This document shows positions 1 to 7,377 of a stretch of DNA of 36,173 nucleotides, in pieces. Source of the DNA: an uncultured Ruminiclostridium sp. GTDB taxonomy: Bacteria; Bacillota; Clostridia; Oscillospirales; Ruminococcaceae. Every line of letters begins with the position of its first letter. Positions within the stretch are counted from its first letter, which is position 1. The position numbers and the translations under genes were made by a program. Under the pieces are notes generated by a model. That model was not told the origin of the DNA, made no database searches, and saw nothing but the letters and a program-made list of their open reading frames with translations. The DNA lies in contig CALXBK010000018.1 of the NCBI GenBank assembly GCA_944386545.1, positions 1 to 36,173 of the forward strand. The letters are read 5' to 3'.

Positions 1-40
1 TATGCTCTACTTTTTTACTTTTTCTTAAATTAAATTCTTA

Positions 41-86
41 GGCTCTATTTGGCTACCCCAATATTTATTATAGAGCCGTTTTTTTA
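41..86 (+). terminator. Rho-independent terminator of an upstream gene
   Basis: GGCTCTAT (41-48) pairs with ATAGAGCC (70-77), followed by a GTTTTTTTA tail. The loop is long (21 nt), so the stem is only moderately stable. It presumably ends a gene lying left of the window. Confidence 0.6.
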
Positions 87-103
87 TGCTGTATAATTTA
101 TGC

Positions 104-208
104 AAATAAGGGCTTGTCTGAATGGAAGAAGATAACAAGTATACAATGTTGCTGTTCATTCAAAGCCGAAATAGAATTGTAACGCACCGCAGCTTCTGCG
201 GTGTTTTT
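104..208 (+). ncRNA. Possible short structured transcript
   Basis: Between two terminators there is a TATAAT box (92-97) with no good -35. Downstream lies a long-range inverted repeat, with GGCTT and TGAATG (111-115, 119-124) pairing to CATTCAAAGCC (157-167), and then a terminator hairpin. This arrangement of promoter-like box, hairpin and terminator with no ORF would suit a small RNA of about 100 nt. It could equally be inert intergenic sequence. No known family is recognised. Confidence 0.2.
185..208 (+). terminator. Strong rho-independent terminator
   Basis: CACCGCAG (185-192), loop CTT and CTGCGGTG (196-203) form a perfect 8-bp stem followed directly by five T. It insulates the ABC/two-component operon from anything upstream. 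Confidence 0.8.
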
Positions 209-218
209 GGATTTAAGG

Positions 219-245
219 ATTATTTAATAATTTCTCCTGTATAAT
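219..245 (+). promoter_or_regulatory. Promoter region of the ABC/two-component operon
   Basis: A perfect TATAAT (240-245) lies 31 bp before the ATG at 276, but no TTGACA-like box is at 16-18 bp. The -35 zone instead holds the inverted repeat ATTATT-T-AATAAT (219-231). A good -10 with a missing -35 is typical of an activator-dependent promoter, so the operon's own response regulator may bind here. That last point is inference. Confidence 0.45.
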
Positions 246-275
246 AAAATCATGACAGAGAGAGGAGAGTGAAAA

Positions 276-1934
276 ATGTATCTCAACATACTGAAAAAGG
301 ATTTAAAACGCAAAAAGACCATGAATGTGATACTGCTGATGTTTATAACACTTGCGTCAATGTTTGTATCAAGCAGTGTGAATAACATTACTGCAATTTT
401 GGGCGGTATTGACTATTATTACGACAAAGCGGGCATGACCGATTATTTTATTGCGACCGTATATCACGGCGAGCCTCAGAAGCTGTCAGACTCTCTGGAG
501 CAGATAGATGAGGTAAAGAGTCTTGCGACGGAAGATGTTATATGGGTTGACCTGAATGATGTTTCGGGTGACCTTGAAACTATGGCGGGAAGCGGCGTTC
601 TTATGTCGTATGATGAAGCATTTCTTACTTATTTTGATGAAAATAATCAGCCGATTTCCAAAGTAAATAAGGGTGAGATACTTGTTCCGCTTAAGGTTAT
701 GGACAGCGAGGGGATAAGCAAGGGGGACAAAATAAAGATCGATATAGACGGTGAAAGCAAAGAATTTACCGTTGCAGGCGGCTTTAAGGACGCCATTTTA
801 GGTTCGGGGCTAATTGGTTGTTCCCGTTTTATTATAAATCAGGAGGATTTTGAAAAGTTTTCGAACGCTTATGATATGTATGGCGGGGGACTTCACTATG
901 TTACAGCCGATGATACTGCGGCAGTTACAGAACATATTGCCAAGCTTGATATAAGTCTGCTCTTTAACGGCGACCGTGATTATTTTCAGATGACCTATGT
1001 GCTTGATGTGGTGATTGCAGGAGTGTTGCTTGTAGTAAGTATTTTGCTGCTACTTACGGCATTTGTGGTGCTGAAGTTTACCATAGGCTTTACGCTCTCG
1101 GAGGAATTTCGTGAGATAGGCGTTATGAAAGCTGTCGGCATAAAGAATTTCAGCATACGGAAGCTATATCTTGCAAAATACTTTGCCCTTGCGGTTATAG
1201 GCTCGGCAATAGGGTTTTTGGTAGGCATACCGTTTGGAAAAATAATGCTTGACAGCGTTTCCAAATACATGGTTTTTGAAAATCAAAACAGTGTTTTCTT
1301 GAATTTAATCTGCTCGGCGGCGGTTGTTGCGGTGATACTTCTTTTCTGCTACGGCTGTACACGAAAGATCGTCAAATTCACTCCCCTTGACGCAATAAGA
1401 AGCGGCGAAACGGGAGAGCGTTTCAGCAGAAAAAGCGGTATTCGCCTGTCAAAGGGAAGGCTCAAGCCCACGCTGTTTTTAGCACTCAATGATATTTTCA
1501 GCAGTCCGAAAAGATTTGGGATAATTGCGGTGACATTTATGCTATGCCTTTGCCCCGTACATATGATTGCCAACACTGTAAACACCTTGAAAAGCGATGA
1601 GATAATCACAAGCTTCGGTATGGCAAAAAGCGACATTTGTATCAATATGGAGCATCAGATGGAGTATATGCAGGAAAACGGCGAGGAACGGTTTACCGCA
1701 TATCTTGATGCAATAGAGCAGACCTTGACTGAAAACGGTATGCCCGCAGATGTCTTTTGCGAAGTGGCTTTCAAGCTGACTGCCATTTGCGGTGAAAATC
1801 ACCATAATGCTTTTATTTTTAAGGGAGTTGGAACAACTACGGATATGTACAAATATTTCGAGGGAACACCGCCGCAGAACATCAATGAAATTGCTCTTAC
1901 CAAAAAACCGCCGAAAAGCTGGGTGCTGATATAG
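276..1934 (+). CDS. FtsX-family ABC transporter permease, N-terminal part (frameshifted)
   Basis: This is the first 552 codons of an ABC permease of the FtsX/MacB type. There is a transmembrane helix near residues 18-37, an extracytoplasmic domain to about 245, three helices (about 250-275, 300-320, 345-367), and the start of a second FtsX half with a helix near 412-432. The start has AGGAGAG at 263-269. The frame breaks at a run of six A (1902-1907). After it the zero frame runs only to a TAG at 1932, while the -1 frame continues the protein without interruption. With one extra A the gene would be 276-2629, about 784 residues. It heads an operon with an ATPase, a response regulator and a kinase, as in modules that sense and expel or resist antimicrobial peptides. 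The break is either a sequencing or assembly error or a real inactivating deletion. Confidence 0.85.
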   Translation: MYLNILKKDLKRKKTMNVILLMFITLASMFVSSSVNNITAILGGIDYYYDKAGMTDYFIATVYHGEPQKLSDSLEQIDEVKSLATEDVIWVDLNDVSGDLETMAGSGVLMSYDEAFLTYFDENNQPISKVNKGEILVPLKVMDSEGISKGDKIKIDIDGESKEFTVAGGFKDAILGSGLIGCSRFIINQEDFEKFSNAYDMYGGGLHYVTADDTAAVTEHIAKLDISLLFNGDRDYFQMTYVLDVVIAGVLLVVSILLLLTAFVVLKFTIGFTLSEEFREIGVMKAVGIKNFSIRKLYLAKYFALAVIGSAIGFLVGIPFGKIMLDSVSKYMVFENQNSVFLNLICSAAVVAVILLFCYGCTRKIVKFTPLDAIRSGETGERFSRKSGIRLSKGRLKPTLFLALNDIFSSPKRFGIIAVTFMLCLCPVHMIANTVNTLKSDEIITSFGMAKSDICINMEHQMEYMQENGEERFTAYLDAIEQTLTENGMPADVFCEVAFKLTAICGENHHNAFIFKGVGTTTDMYKYFEGTPPQNINEIALTKKPPKSWVLI

Positions 1935-2002
1935 GCGATACCGTTGCCATAAGTTATCCGAAGGGTGAAAAGGAATATATCGTAACGGCACTTTTCCAGT
2001 CC

Positions 2003-2629
2003 ATGAATAATTTGGGAGAGATGATACGCCTGCATGAAGATGCAGATGTATCATTTAAACAGGCATCAGGTTCCATGGCGGTGCAAATTGATTTTACCGA
2101 TGACCCCAACGCTGAAGAAATCATGGAGCGTAAGGAAAGGATAAAGAATATTTTAGGCAGCGACAATGTCTCTACCTGCGGCGAATATGTGCAGCAGCTT
2201 ATCGGTACCGGAGATGTTATGGACAATGTGAAAATGCTTGTGACAGTGCTTGCCTGTGTGATAACGGCACTTATTGCGGTGCTTATGGAGCGTTCCTTTA
2301 TAGAAAAGGAAAAGGGTGAAATAGCCCTTATGAAAGCAATAGGATTTGAAAGCAGTACAGTAATTTTACAGCATACATTAAGGCTGGGGGTAACTGCCCT
2401 TATATCATCTGTTATTGCGGCGGTGATTGCCGTCCCTTTGACGGAGCTTGCAATCACACCGATTTTTGAAATGATGGGTGCAGGATATGGTGTCGAATAT
2501 GATATAAGACCTGTGGAAATCTTTTTGATATATCCTCTGCTCAGCCTTCTGGTAACCGTGCTTTTTGCGTTTATTTCAGCTTTGTACACAAGAACAATCA
2601 AGGCAAACGATGCTTTTGGAATTGAATAA
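2003..2629 (+). CDS. FtsX-family ABC transporter permease, C-terminal part (frameshifted)
   Basis: This is the C-terminal continuation of the permease that starts at 276. The reading frame is open from about 1907, ahead of the ATG at 2003, and the residues just before it (reading TAEKLGADIGDTVAISYP) are typical of the conserved stretch before the second FtsX domain. The last 130 residues carry three helices (about 75-93, 118-142 and 170-192 counted from 2003). It also has the conserved segment with 'EIALMKAIGF', equivalent to 'EIGVMKAVGI' in the first half, which shows the internal duplication. There is no ribosome binding site before 2003, so separate translation is unlikely. It lies 10 bp upstream of the ATPase gene, which it overlaps in its ribosome binding site. 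Confidence 0.8.
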   Translation: MNNLGEMIRLHEDADVSFKQASGSMAVQIDFTDDPNAEEIMERKERIKNILGSDNVSTCGEYVQQLIGTGDVMDNVKMLVTVLACVITALIAVLMERSFIEKEKGEIALMKAIGFESSTVILQHTLRLGVTALISSVIAAVIAVPLTELAITPIFEMMGAGYGVEYDIRPVEIFLIYPLLSLLVTVLFAFISALYTRTIKANDAFGIE

Positions 2630-2639
2630 GGAGAATATA

Positions 2640-3407
2640 ATGAACACAGTGCTTAATGTAAAGGATTTATGCAAGACATATATTGTCAATAAACGGCAGA
2701 ATAATGTTTTGAAAAATGTGAATTTCACGGTAAACAAAGGTGAAATGATTGCAATAATGGGTCCGTCAGGCTCAGGAAAATCAACCCTTTTATACAGCGT
2801 GTCGGGAATGGACGCTCCCACCTCGGGAGAGGTGATATTTAAGGGCTCGGATATATCAAAGCTTAGTGAAAATGTGCTTTCAAATATCCGTCTTGACGAA
2901 ATGGGATTTATATTCCAGCAAATGTATATGCTGAAAAATCTCACGGTACTTGATAATATCATACTTCCTGCCTGTCAGTCCAAAAAGATTAAGGAAAGCA
3001 GAAAGGAAACGGTCGAGCGTGGACAGAAGCTTATGCGAAAGCTTGGAATTATCGAAACAGCTGAAAACGATATTACCGAAATTTCAGGAGGACAGCTTCA
3101 GCGTGCCTGCATCTGCCGCAGTATGATAAACGACCCCGAAATAATTTTTGCCGACGAGCCTACAGGCTCACTTAACCGTACAGCCTCCGATGAAGTTATG
3201 GATGAGCTTGCAAAGCTTAACGCAGAGGGTACAACTATTATGCTGGTAACTCACGATGTCAAGGTTGCGGCAAGATGCGGCAGAGTCATGTACATAGTTG
3301 ACGGAAACATTCAGGGCGAGTATAATTTAGGTGAGTGCAATTCACCCTCACAAATCAGAGAGCGTGAAAGAGCTCTTAACAACCGGCTTATGGAAATGGG
3401 CTGGTAG
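2640..3407 (+). CDS. ABC transporter ATP-binding protein
   Basis: This 255-residue ATPase partners the FtsX-type permease just upstream (LolD/MacB/BceA class). Walker A is GPSGSGKST at residues 41-49, the signature is SGGQLQR, Walker B is IIFADEPTGSL, and the switch His is in LVTHD. The ATG at 2640 is chosen because AAGGAG (2628-2633) precedes it by the right distance. The longer frame from 2565 lies inside the permease gene and adds non-conserved residues. FtsX-type pumps of this class usually act as mechanotransmission machines on extracytoplasmic substrates rather than as classic importers. The substrate cannot be read from the sequence, but linkage to a sensor kinase suggests a cell-envelope-active peptide. 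Confidence 0.93.
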   Translation: MNTVLNVKDLCKTYIVNKRQNNVLKNVNFTVNKGEMIAIMGPSGSGKSTLLYSVSGMDAPTSGEVIFKGSDISKLSENVLSNIRLDEMGFIFQQMYMLKNLTVLDNIILPACQSKKIKESRKETVERGQKLMRKLGIIETAENDITEISGGQLQRACICRSMINDPEIIFADEPTGSLNRTASDEVMDELAKLNAEGTTIMLVTHDVKVAARCGRVMYIVDGNIQGEYNLGECNSPSQIRERERALNNRLMEMGW

Positions 3408-3427
3408 CTTCGGCAAGAGGGAAAATT

Positions 3428-4090
3428 ATGGTAGATGTTTTAATCGTTGAGGATAACAGGGAAATCGCACAGCTTCTGCGTGATTTTCTCTGCGCTGAAA
3501 ATTACACGGTATCTGTATGTGAAAGCGGAGAAAAAGCCTTGTCGCTGTATGAAAAATACGGCGCAAGGCTTCTCCTGCTTGATATTATGCTGCCCGGGGC
3601 GGACGGCTTTTGGGTATGCACCAAAATCCGTGAGCAAAGCGAAGTTCCGATTTTTATCATCAGTGCAAAAAATGAAAAAAACGATAAGCTTGGCGGGCTT
3701 TTACTGGGCGCTGACGATTATATTGAAAAGCCGTTTGACATTGATATTCTGCTTGCTAAAATCAAGGGAGTTTTCAAACGCAGATATGCTCTTGATGAAA
3801 TAACCGACGGCGATATAAGGCTCAATAAATCACAGCAGACGGTGTATAAAGGCGGCAAGCCGATAGAAATGACCGCAAAGGAGTGTGAATTGTTGTGCCT
3901 GCTTATGGAAAACAAGGGCAAGCTGCTCAAAAAAGAATACATATTCGGGCGTATATGGGGGAGTGACAGCTTTTCCGAGCCGCAGACGCTCACGGTACAT
4001 ATAAAATGGCTCAGACAAAAGATAGAGGACGATCCGAAAAATCCGCAGAGGATTATAACCGTTTGGGGGCAGGGGTATAAATTTGTATGA
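3428..4090 (+). CDS. OmpR/PhoB-family response regulator
   Basis: The protein has 220 residues. The receiver domain (1-115) has acidic residues E8/D9, the phospho-acceptor D52 in LLLLDIMLPG, and the conserved Lys in YIEKPFD. The C-terminal winged helix (about 128-220) ends with the usual RxxIxTVWGQGYKF-type hairpin. GAGGG precedes the ATG at 3428. The stop overlaps the kinase start (ATGA), so the two are translationally coupled. Its likely targets are the operon promoter at 219-245 and genes nearby. Confidence 0.95.
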   Translation: MVDVLIVEDNREIAQLLRDFLCAENYTVSVCESGEKALSLYEKYGARLLLLDIMLPGADGFWVCTKIREQSEVPIFIISAKNEKNDKLGGLLLGADDYIEKPFDIDILLAKIKGVFKRRYALDEITDGDIRLNKSQQTVYKGGKPIEMTAKECELLCLLMENKGKLLKKEYIFGRIWGSDSFSEPQTLTVHIKWLRQKIEDDPKNPQRIITVWGQGYKFV

Positions 4091-5319
4091 AGGGCTATAA
4101 ACATTTTTTTGCGTTTACGCTTGTTGTCATTGCTCTTGTCTTTGCGGCGGCAAACGTTATTCTGCAAAGTACGTCCGCGGGTAACGGCGGCAGACCATAT
4201 CTTGTAGAGGTAAACAGGCTTGCTCTCAGCATTGAAGAAAACGGACTTGAAAATACGGATTTATCCGAATGTACTTATATAGCAGGCGTTGAAAAATACG
4301 GCGAGAATTTTTACAGCTCGGAATATGATTATATTATCCGTGAGATAAACGGCGAGCTTTACCGCTTTGACTACACGGCGCATAGGACAGGCTCAAACGG
4401 CAGTGAAATACTTGCCGTAAATCTTATATTGGCATTTATGTCGGCGTTTGTTATCGGGATTTTGCTTTATGTGCGCTTTAAAATAATTTCTCCCTTTGAA
4501 AAAATGAGCGAGCTGCCGTATCTGATTTCAAAGGGAAACCTCAACGCTCCGCTTGCCGAAAGCAAAAACAGGTATTTCGGAAAATTCGCATGGGGCATAA
4601 ATATGCTCCGCGAAAGCACCGAGCGGCAAAAACAGCGGGAGCTTGAACTTCAGAAGGAGAAAAAGACCTTGCTGTTATCCCTCTCTCACGATATAAAAAC
4701 GCCGCTGTCCGCAATAAAGCTGTACTCAAAGGCTCTGTCAAAGGGCTTGTACACCGACAAGCACAAGCAAAGGGAAATTGGCGAAAGCATAAATGACAAG
4801 GCGGACGAGATAGAGGGCTATGTTTCAGGAATTATAAACGCTTCAAGAGAGTATTTTTTAAGCATAGAGGTGAAAAACGGCGAGTTTTATTTAAATGAGC
4901 TTGTTTGCAGGATAACCGCATATTATGTCGAAAAGCTCTCTCTTATAAAAACGGATTTTGAAGTACACAGCTTTTCAAACTGCCTGCTTAAGGGCGATAT
5001 TGAACGCAGTACCGAGGTTTTGCAGAATATTATCGAGAATGCCATAAAGTACGGCGACGGCAAAAAAATAAGCGTTGATTTTTCCGAGGAGGACGGCTGC
5101 ATTCTGATAAGCGTTTCAAACGGCGGCTGTACTCTTGCCGAAAACGAGCTTTCCCATGTATTTGAGAGCTTTTGGCGCGGTGCAAATGCCGAAAAAATAC
5201 AGGGAAGCGGTCTGGGACTTTATATCTGCCGTCAGATAATGAATAAAATGGGCGGAGAGATTTTTGCGCAAATAAAGGTAGATGTCATAACCGTTACGGC
5301 GGCATTTGTAAAAGCCTGA
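4087..5319 (+). CDS. Sensor histidine kinase
   Basis: This 410-residue membrane kinase pairs with the regulator just upstream. TM1 is about residues 7-27, an extracytoplasmic segment of about 80 residues follows, then TM2 about 107-129 and a HAMP-like linker. HisKA has the phospho-accepting H201 in LSLSHDIKTPLS. The HATPase_c domain has an N box (NIIENAIKYGDG) and a G box (GSGLGLYICRQIM). Unlike BceS-type intramembrane kinases it has a real sensor loop, so it may detect ligand directly rather than only through the transporter. No terminator is visible after it, so read-through into the downstream regulator gene is possible. Confidence 0.94.
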   Translation: MKGYKHFFAFTLVVIALVFAAANVILQSTSAGNGGRPYLVEVNRLALSIEENGLENTDLSECTYIAGVEKYGENFYSSEYDYIIREINGELYRFDYTAHRTGSNGSEILAVNLILAFMSAFVIGILLYVRFKIISPFEKMSELPYLISKGNLNAPLAESKNRYFGKFAWGINMLRESTERQKQRELELQKEKKTLLLSLSHDIKTPLSAIKLYSKALSKGLYTDKHKQREIGESINDKADEIEGYVSGIINASREYFLSIEVKNGEFYLNELVCRITAYYVEKLSLIKTDFEVHSFSNCLLKGDIERSTEVLQNIIENAIKYGDGKKISVDFSEEDGCILISVSNGGCTLAENELSHVFESFWRGANAEKIQGSGLGLYICRQIMNKMGGEIFAQIKVDVITVTAAFVKA

Positions 5320-5371
5320 ACATTTCCTCAAAACATCAAGACAAATATCATTTTGTATGTTATCATATAGT

Positions 5372-5383
5372 TACGATATCGTA
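5372..5383. promoter_or_regulatory. Perfect 12-bp palindrome, candidate operator
   Basis: TACGATATCGTA is a perfect dyad that ends 15 bp before the ATG at 5399 and abuts the AAAGGG ribosome binding site. Its position would suit autoregulation by the downstream AraC-type protein or control by the upstream response regulator. AraC proteins more often bind direct repeats, so the binder is uncertain. No clear -35/-10 pair was found here. Confidence 0.4.
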
Positions 5384-5398
5384 TAAAGGGTGATCACC

Positions 5399-6208
5399 AT
5401 GAATAGTTTTGAAGTTCTGTCAATAGCGCTATGCTATATTGAGGAAAATCTTTCATCTGTCACACCGAAGCTTTGTGCGGAAAAATGCTGCTATTCCCTT
5501 TCCAATCTTCAAAAAATGTTTCGGCGTGTACTGCATATCGGCGTCAGCGATTATATTTCACGGCGCAAGCTCACCTGTGCCTCAAAGGAGCTTATAGAAA
5601 CACGGGAAAGTGTTACGGATATTGCCTTAAAATACGGCTACAATTCTCCCGAGGTTTTTACTCGTGCCTTTGTGCGCCTGTGGAATATTACTCCCTCAGA
5701 ATTCAGAGGAGAAAGATGCTTCAGCAAAATTTTCCCCAGGCTTACTGTTCCCATAGACGCTGTTGACGGGGAAGGAGTTGTTTTTATGTATAGCCAAAAA
5801 TTTGATGTATCCGAATTATACGATTTTATTCAGTCCCGTAACGGAAAATATGTTATCTGCTTTGATATATGTAAGCTCATGGAGATAAACGACAAATACA
5901 GTCACAAAGCAGGAGATGTTGCAATTGCCGAGTGTCTGCACAGAATAGAGGCAGAAACCGACGGGGATATGCTTCCCATGCGCATAGGCGGCGACGAGTT
6001 TGTGCTTATAACAAACTGTGATAACGAAGAAGGCGCAAAACAGATTGCTGAAAAAATTTCATCCTATAACGGGGAAACGGTAAAATGCGGTGAGCATGAA
6101 TTTCCTGTTTCAATGCGCTGGGGACTTACGGTAATCCCAAAGGGAAACCTGAGTTATCAAAAGCTTTTCGCTGATTTTGCAAAGTCCTGCCGACCGTATA
6201 CGGATTAA
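5399..6208 (+). CDS. AraC-type HTH / GGDEF fusion regulator
   Basis: The protein has 269 residues. Residues 5-105 form a double helix-turn-helix of the AraC/XylS family, ending in the signature VTDIALKYGY...FTRAFVRLWNITPSEFR. From about 140 to the end there is a GGDEF domain with FDICKLMEINDKYSHKAGD and an intact GGDEF at 197-201. No RxxD inhibitory site precedes the motif, and the C-terminal end is short. The HTH is N-terminal, as in Rob/MarA-like proteins. The ATG at 5399 is preferred over a GTG at 5390 because AAAGGG (5385-5390) is 8 bp before it. The intact motif allows di-GMP synthesis, but a short or sensor-only GGDEF that binds nucleotide to control DNA binding is equally possible. Confidence 0.85.
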   Translation: MNSFEVLSIALCYIEENLSSVTPKLCAEKCCYSLSNLQKMFRRVLHIGVSDYISRRKLTCASKELIETRESVTDIALKYGYNSPEVFTRAFVRLWNITPSEFRGERCFSKIFPRLTVPIDAVDGEGVVFMYSQKFDVSELYDFIQSRNGKYVICFDICKLMEINDKYSHKAGDVAIAECLHRIEAETDGDMLPMRIGGDEFVLITNCDNEEGAKQIAEKISSYNGETVKCGEHEFPVSMRWGLTVIPKGNLSYQKLFADFAKSCRPYTD

Positions 6209-6307
6209 TTTACCCTCGAATGTATCGGGTATAACAATCCTAAAGCTGCTTTAACTGTACCTGTCGGGATACTTTTCAATACCTCAAAACAACCGTTTAC
6301 TCAAGGC

Positions 6308-6336
6308 TTGACACAAAATGGATAGTATGTTACAAT
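6308..6336 (+). promoter_or_regulatory. Near-consensus sigma-A promoter
   Basis: TTGACA (6308-6313), a 17-bp spacer and TACAAT (6331-6336), with the extended TGn immediately before the -10. It drives the 44-codon ORF at 6371. Confidence 0.85.
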
Positions 6337-6370
6337 ACAGATACGGTAGCAGAAAGGCGGTAAGCGTCGT

Positions 6371-6505
6371 ATGACCAAAAGTAATAAAAGGATAATTATC
6401 GGCGCAGGTATTATGTTATTTGCATTTTCGGTAATCTTTGCCATACGTGCCGGTACGGAAATAGGCGCAGATATAGGCGAATTAATTTACAATATCAGCC
6501 ACTGA
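6371..6505 (+). CDS. Small single-pass membrane protein (44 aa)
   Basis: The translation starts MTKSNKRIIIGAG and ends GELIYNISH. It has a basic N-terminus (K3, K6, R7), one hydrophobic helix at about residues 8-25, and a short glycine-rich, acidic tail. AGGCGG (6355-6360) lies 10 bp before the ATG, and a near-consensus promoter is 35 bp upstream, so expression is likely. No family is recognised with confidence. It resembles the many small membrane peptides found next to regulators in Firmicutes. An alternative is that it is the N-terminal remnant of a larger membrane gene, since the following 150 bp stay weakly hydrophobic in another frame. Confidence 0.6.
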   Translation: MTKSNKRIIIGAGIMLFAFSVIFAIRAGTEIGADIGELIYNISH

Positions 6506-6639
6506 ACAGTTATTCTGATTTTGACTGTATTATTTATACCATCGGCAACGGTGCATACGGGAATTTAAAAAATCTCCCAATAGTCGTTCTCAGCAGCATA
6601 TTGTTTTATCACGGAAATGCTTTCGGGTTTATTCTAAGT

Positions 6640-6929
6640 CCGATGTGCGTTATCTGAACGCATAATAAGCCTCACCTTGAATAGATCGGGGTGAGGCTTT
6701 TTCTTTTGCACCATAAGCCTTGCATTTTCAAAAACAGCTTTGGTCAAATGAAATATTATCTCCGTGCCATAGCCCCTCCAAAGGCGGTATCACATATTCA
6801 AAATAACCACATAGGGCCGACCTTTCCGTCAATCGCAAGGAAAAGCATTTCGGGTATGTCTGTGGCAGACGGCTTGCGTTTCGGCTGATACAGCTCCTTG
6901 TATTCCTTTTTGTAGTCAAGCTTTTCCAT
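6640..6929 (-). pseudogene. Decayed GyrI-like domain protein
   Basis: On the minus strand an ATG at 6929, 3 bp after the PPOX gene, opens a frame reading MEKLDYKKEYKELYQPKRKP...IPEMLFLAIDGK. This matches the usual N-terminus of GyrI-like small-molecule-binding proteins. The frame then jumps: GYFEYVIPPLEGLW, typical of the middle of the family, appears in another frame about 50 residues too early. A stop follows, then a third piece (FENARLMVQKKKPHPDLFKV) that fits the later 'KKK..DLSKV' region in yet another frame. The normal protein is about 200 residues; roughly half is missing through deletions and frame changes. The gene is dead. Family assignment rests on remembered motifs, not a search. 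Confidence 0.55.
6667..6702 (+). terminator. Terminator-like hairpin
   Basis: AAGCCTCACC (6667-6676) pairs with GGTGAGGCTT (6690-6699) around a 13-nt loop, and the T run at 6698-6702 overlaps the end of the stem. It could end the transcript of the small ORF at 6371. It lies inside the minus-strand GyrI-like pseudogene, so it may partly be relict coding sequence. Confidence 0.6.
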
Positions 6930-6931
6930 GG

Positions 6932-7363
6932 TTAATGCTCCTGCTTGGTATAGCTATGGGTTTCAAAGTTCCAATATTCCATAAACGGTTTATCATTCTC
7001 GTATATCCACGATGAAATCAGACGGGGAGTAATTTCAAGAACACATTCATCCGGGTGATTTGACCAACGTGCAACGGCTGTCGGAAAATGACGGTTCATG
7101 GCATCCATAAAAAAGCTGTTGTCATGAGGTCTGCCGATAAATTTACAATTTCCCTCCACGGAAATGTTGTTCATGCAAAGAGAAACCTTTGGATTTGACT
7201 CGATTTGCCTGCATTTTAGATATTTTCCGTTTGTCTGACAGTAAAATTTACCGTTAATAACGACGACGCTCATGGCTCTTGAGGTGACTCTGTTATCCGA
7301 ACAGGTGGATAAGATCATTATTCCATGTGTTCCGATTTGTTTCCACAGATTTTCAAAATACAT
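6932..7363 (-). CDS. Pyridoxamine 5'-phosphate oxidase-fold protein
   Basis: This 143-residue protein has the split-barrel flavin-binding fold of the PPOX family. It opens MYFENLWKQIGTHG, followed by ILSTCSDNRVTSRAMSVVVINGKFYCQT, the typical first two strands with the substrate/FMN-contacting 'RVTSR' segment. The ATG at 7363 is chosen because GGAGG lies 8 bp upstream. A longer frame from 7399 overlaps the upstream gene. It is likely an FMN- or F420-type oxidoreductase or a flavin-binding stress protein of unknown substrate, not a true PdxH, which is longer. It is the fourth gene of the minus-strand operon. Confidence 0.8.
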   Translation of the reverse strand: MYFENLWKQIGTHGIMILSTCSDNRVTSRAMSVVVINGKFYCQTNGKYLKCRQIESNPKVSLCMNNISVEGNCKFIGRPHDNSFFMDAMNRHFPTAVARWSNHPDECVLEITPRLISSWIYENDKPFMEYWNFETHSYTKQEH

Positions 7364-7377
7364 TGAAAACGCCTCCA

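Noticed and set aside
1902..1907. Programmed frameshift at the A6 run of the permease
   Set aside because: A good -1 site would be A-AAA-AAC in frame. Here the frame reads ACC-AAA-AAA-CCG, so slippage of the P-site tRNA would mispair, and no stimulatory structure was seen. Mutation or sequencing error is simpler.
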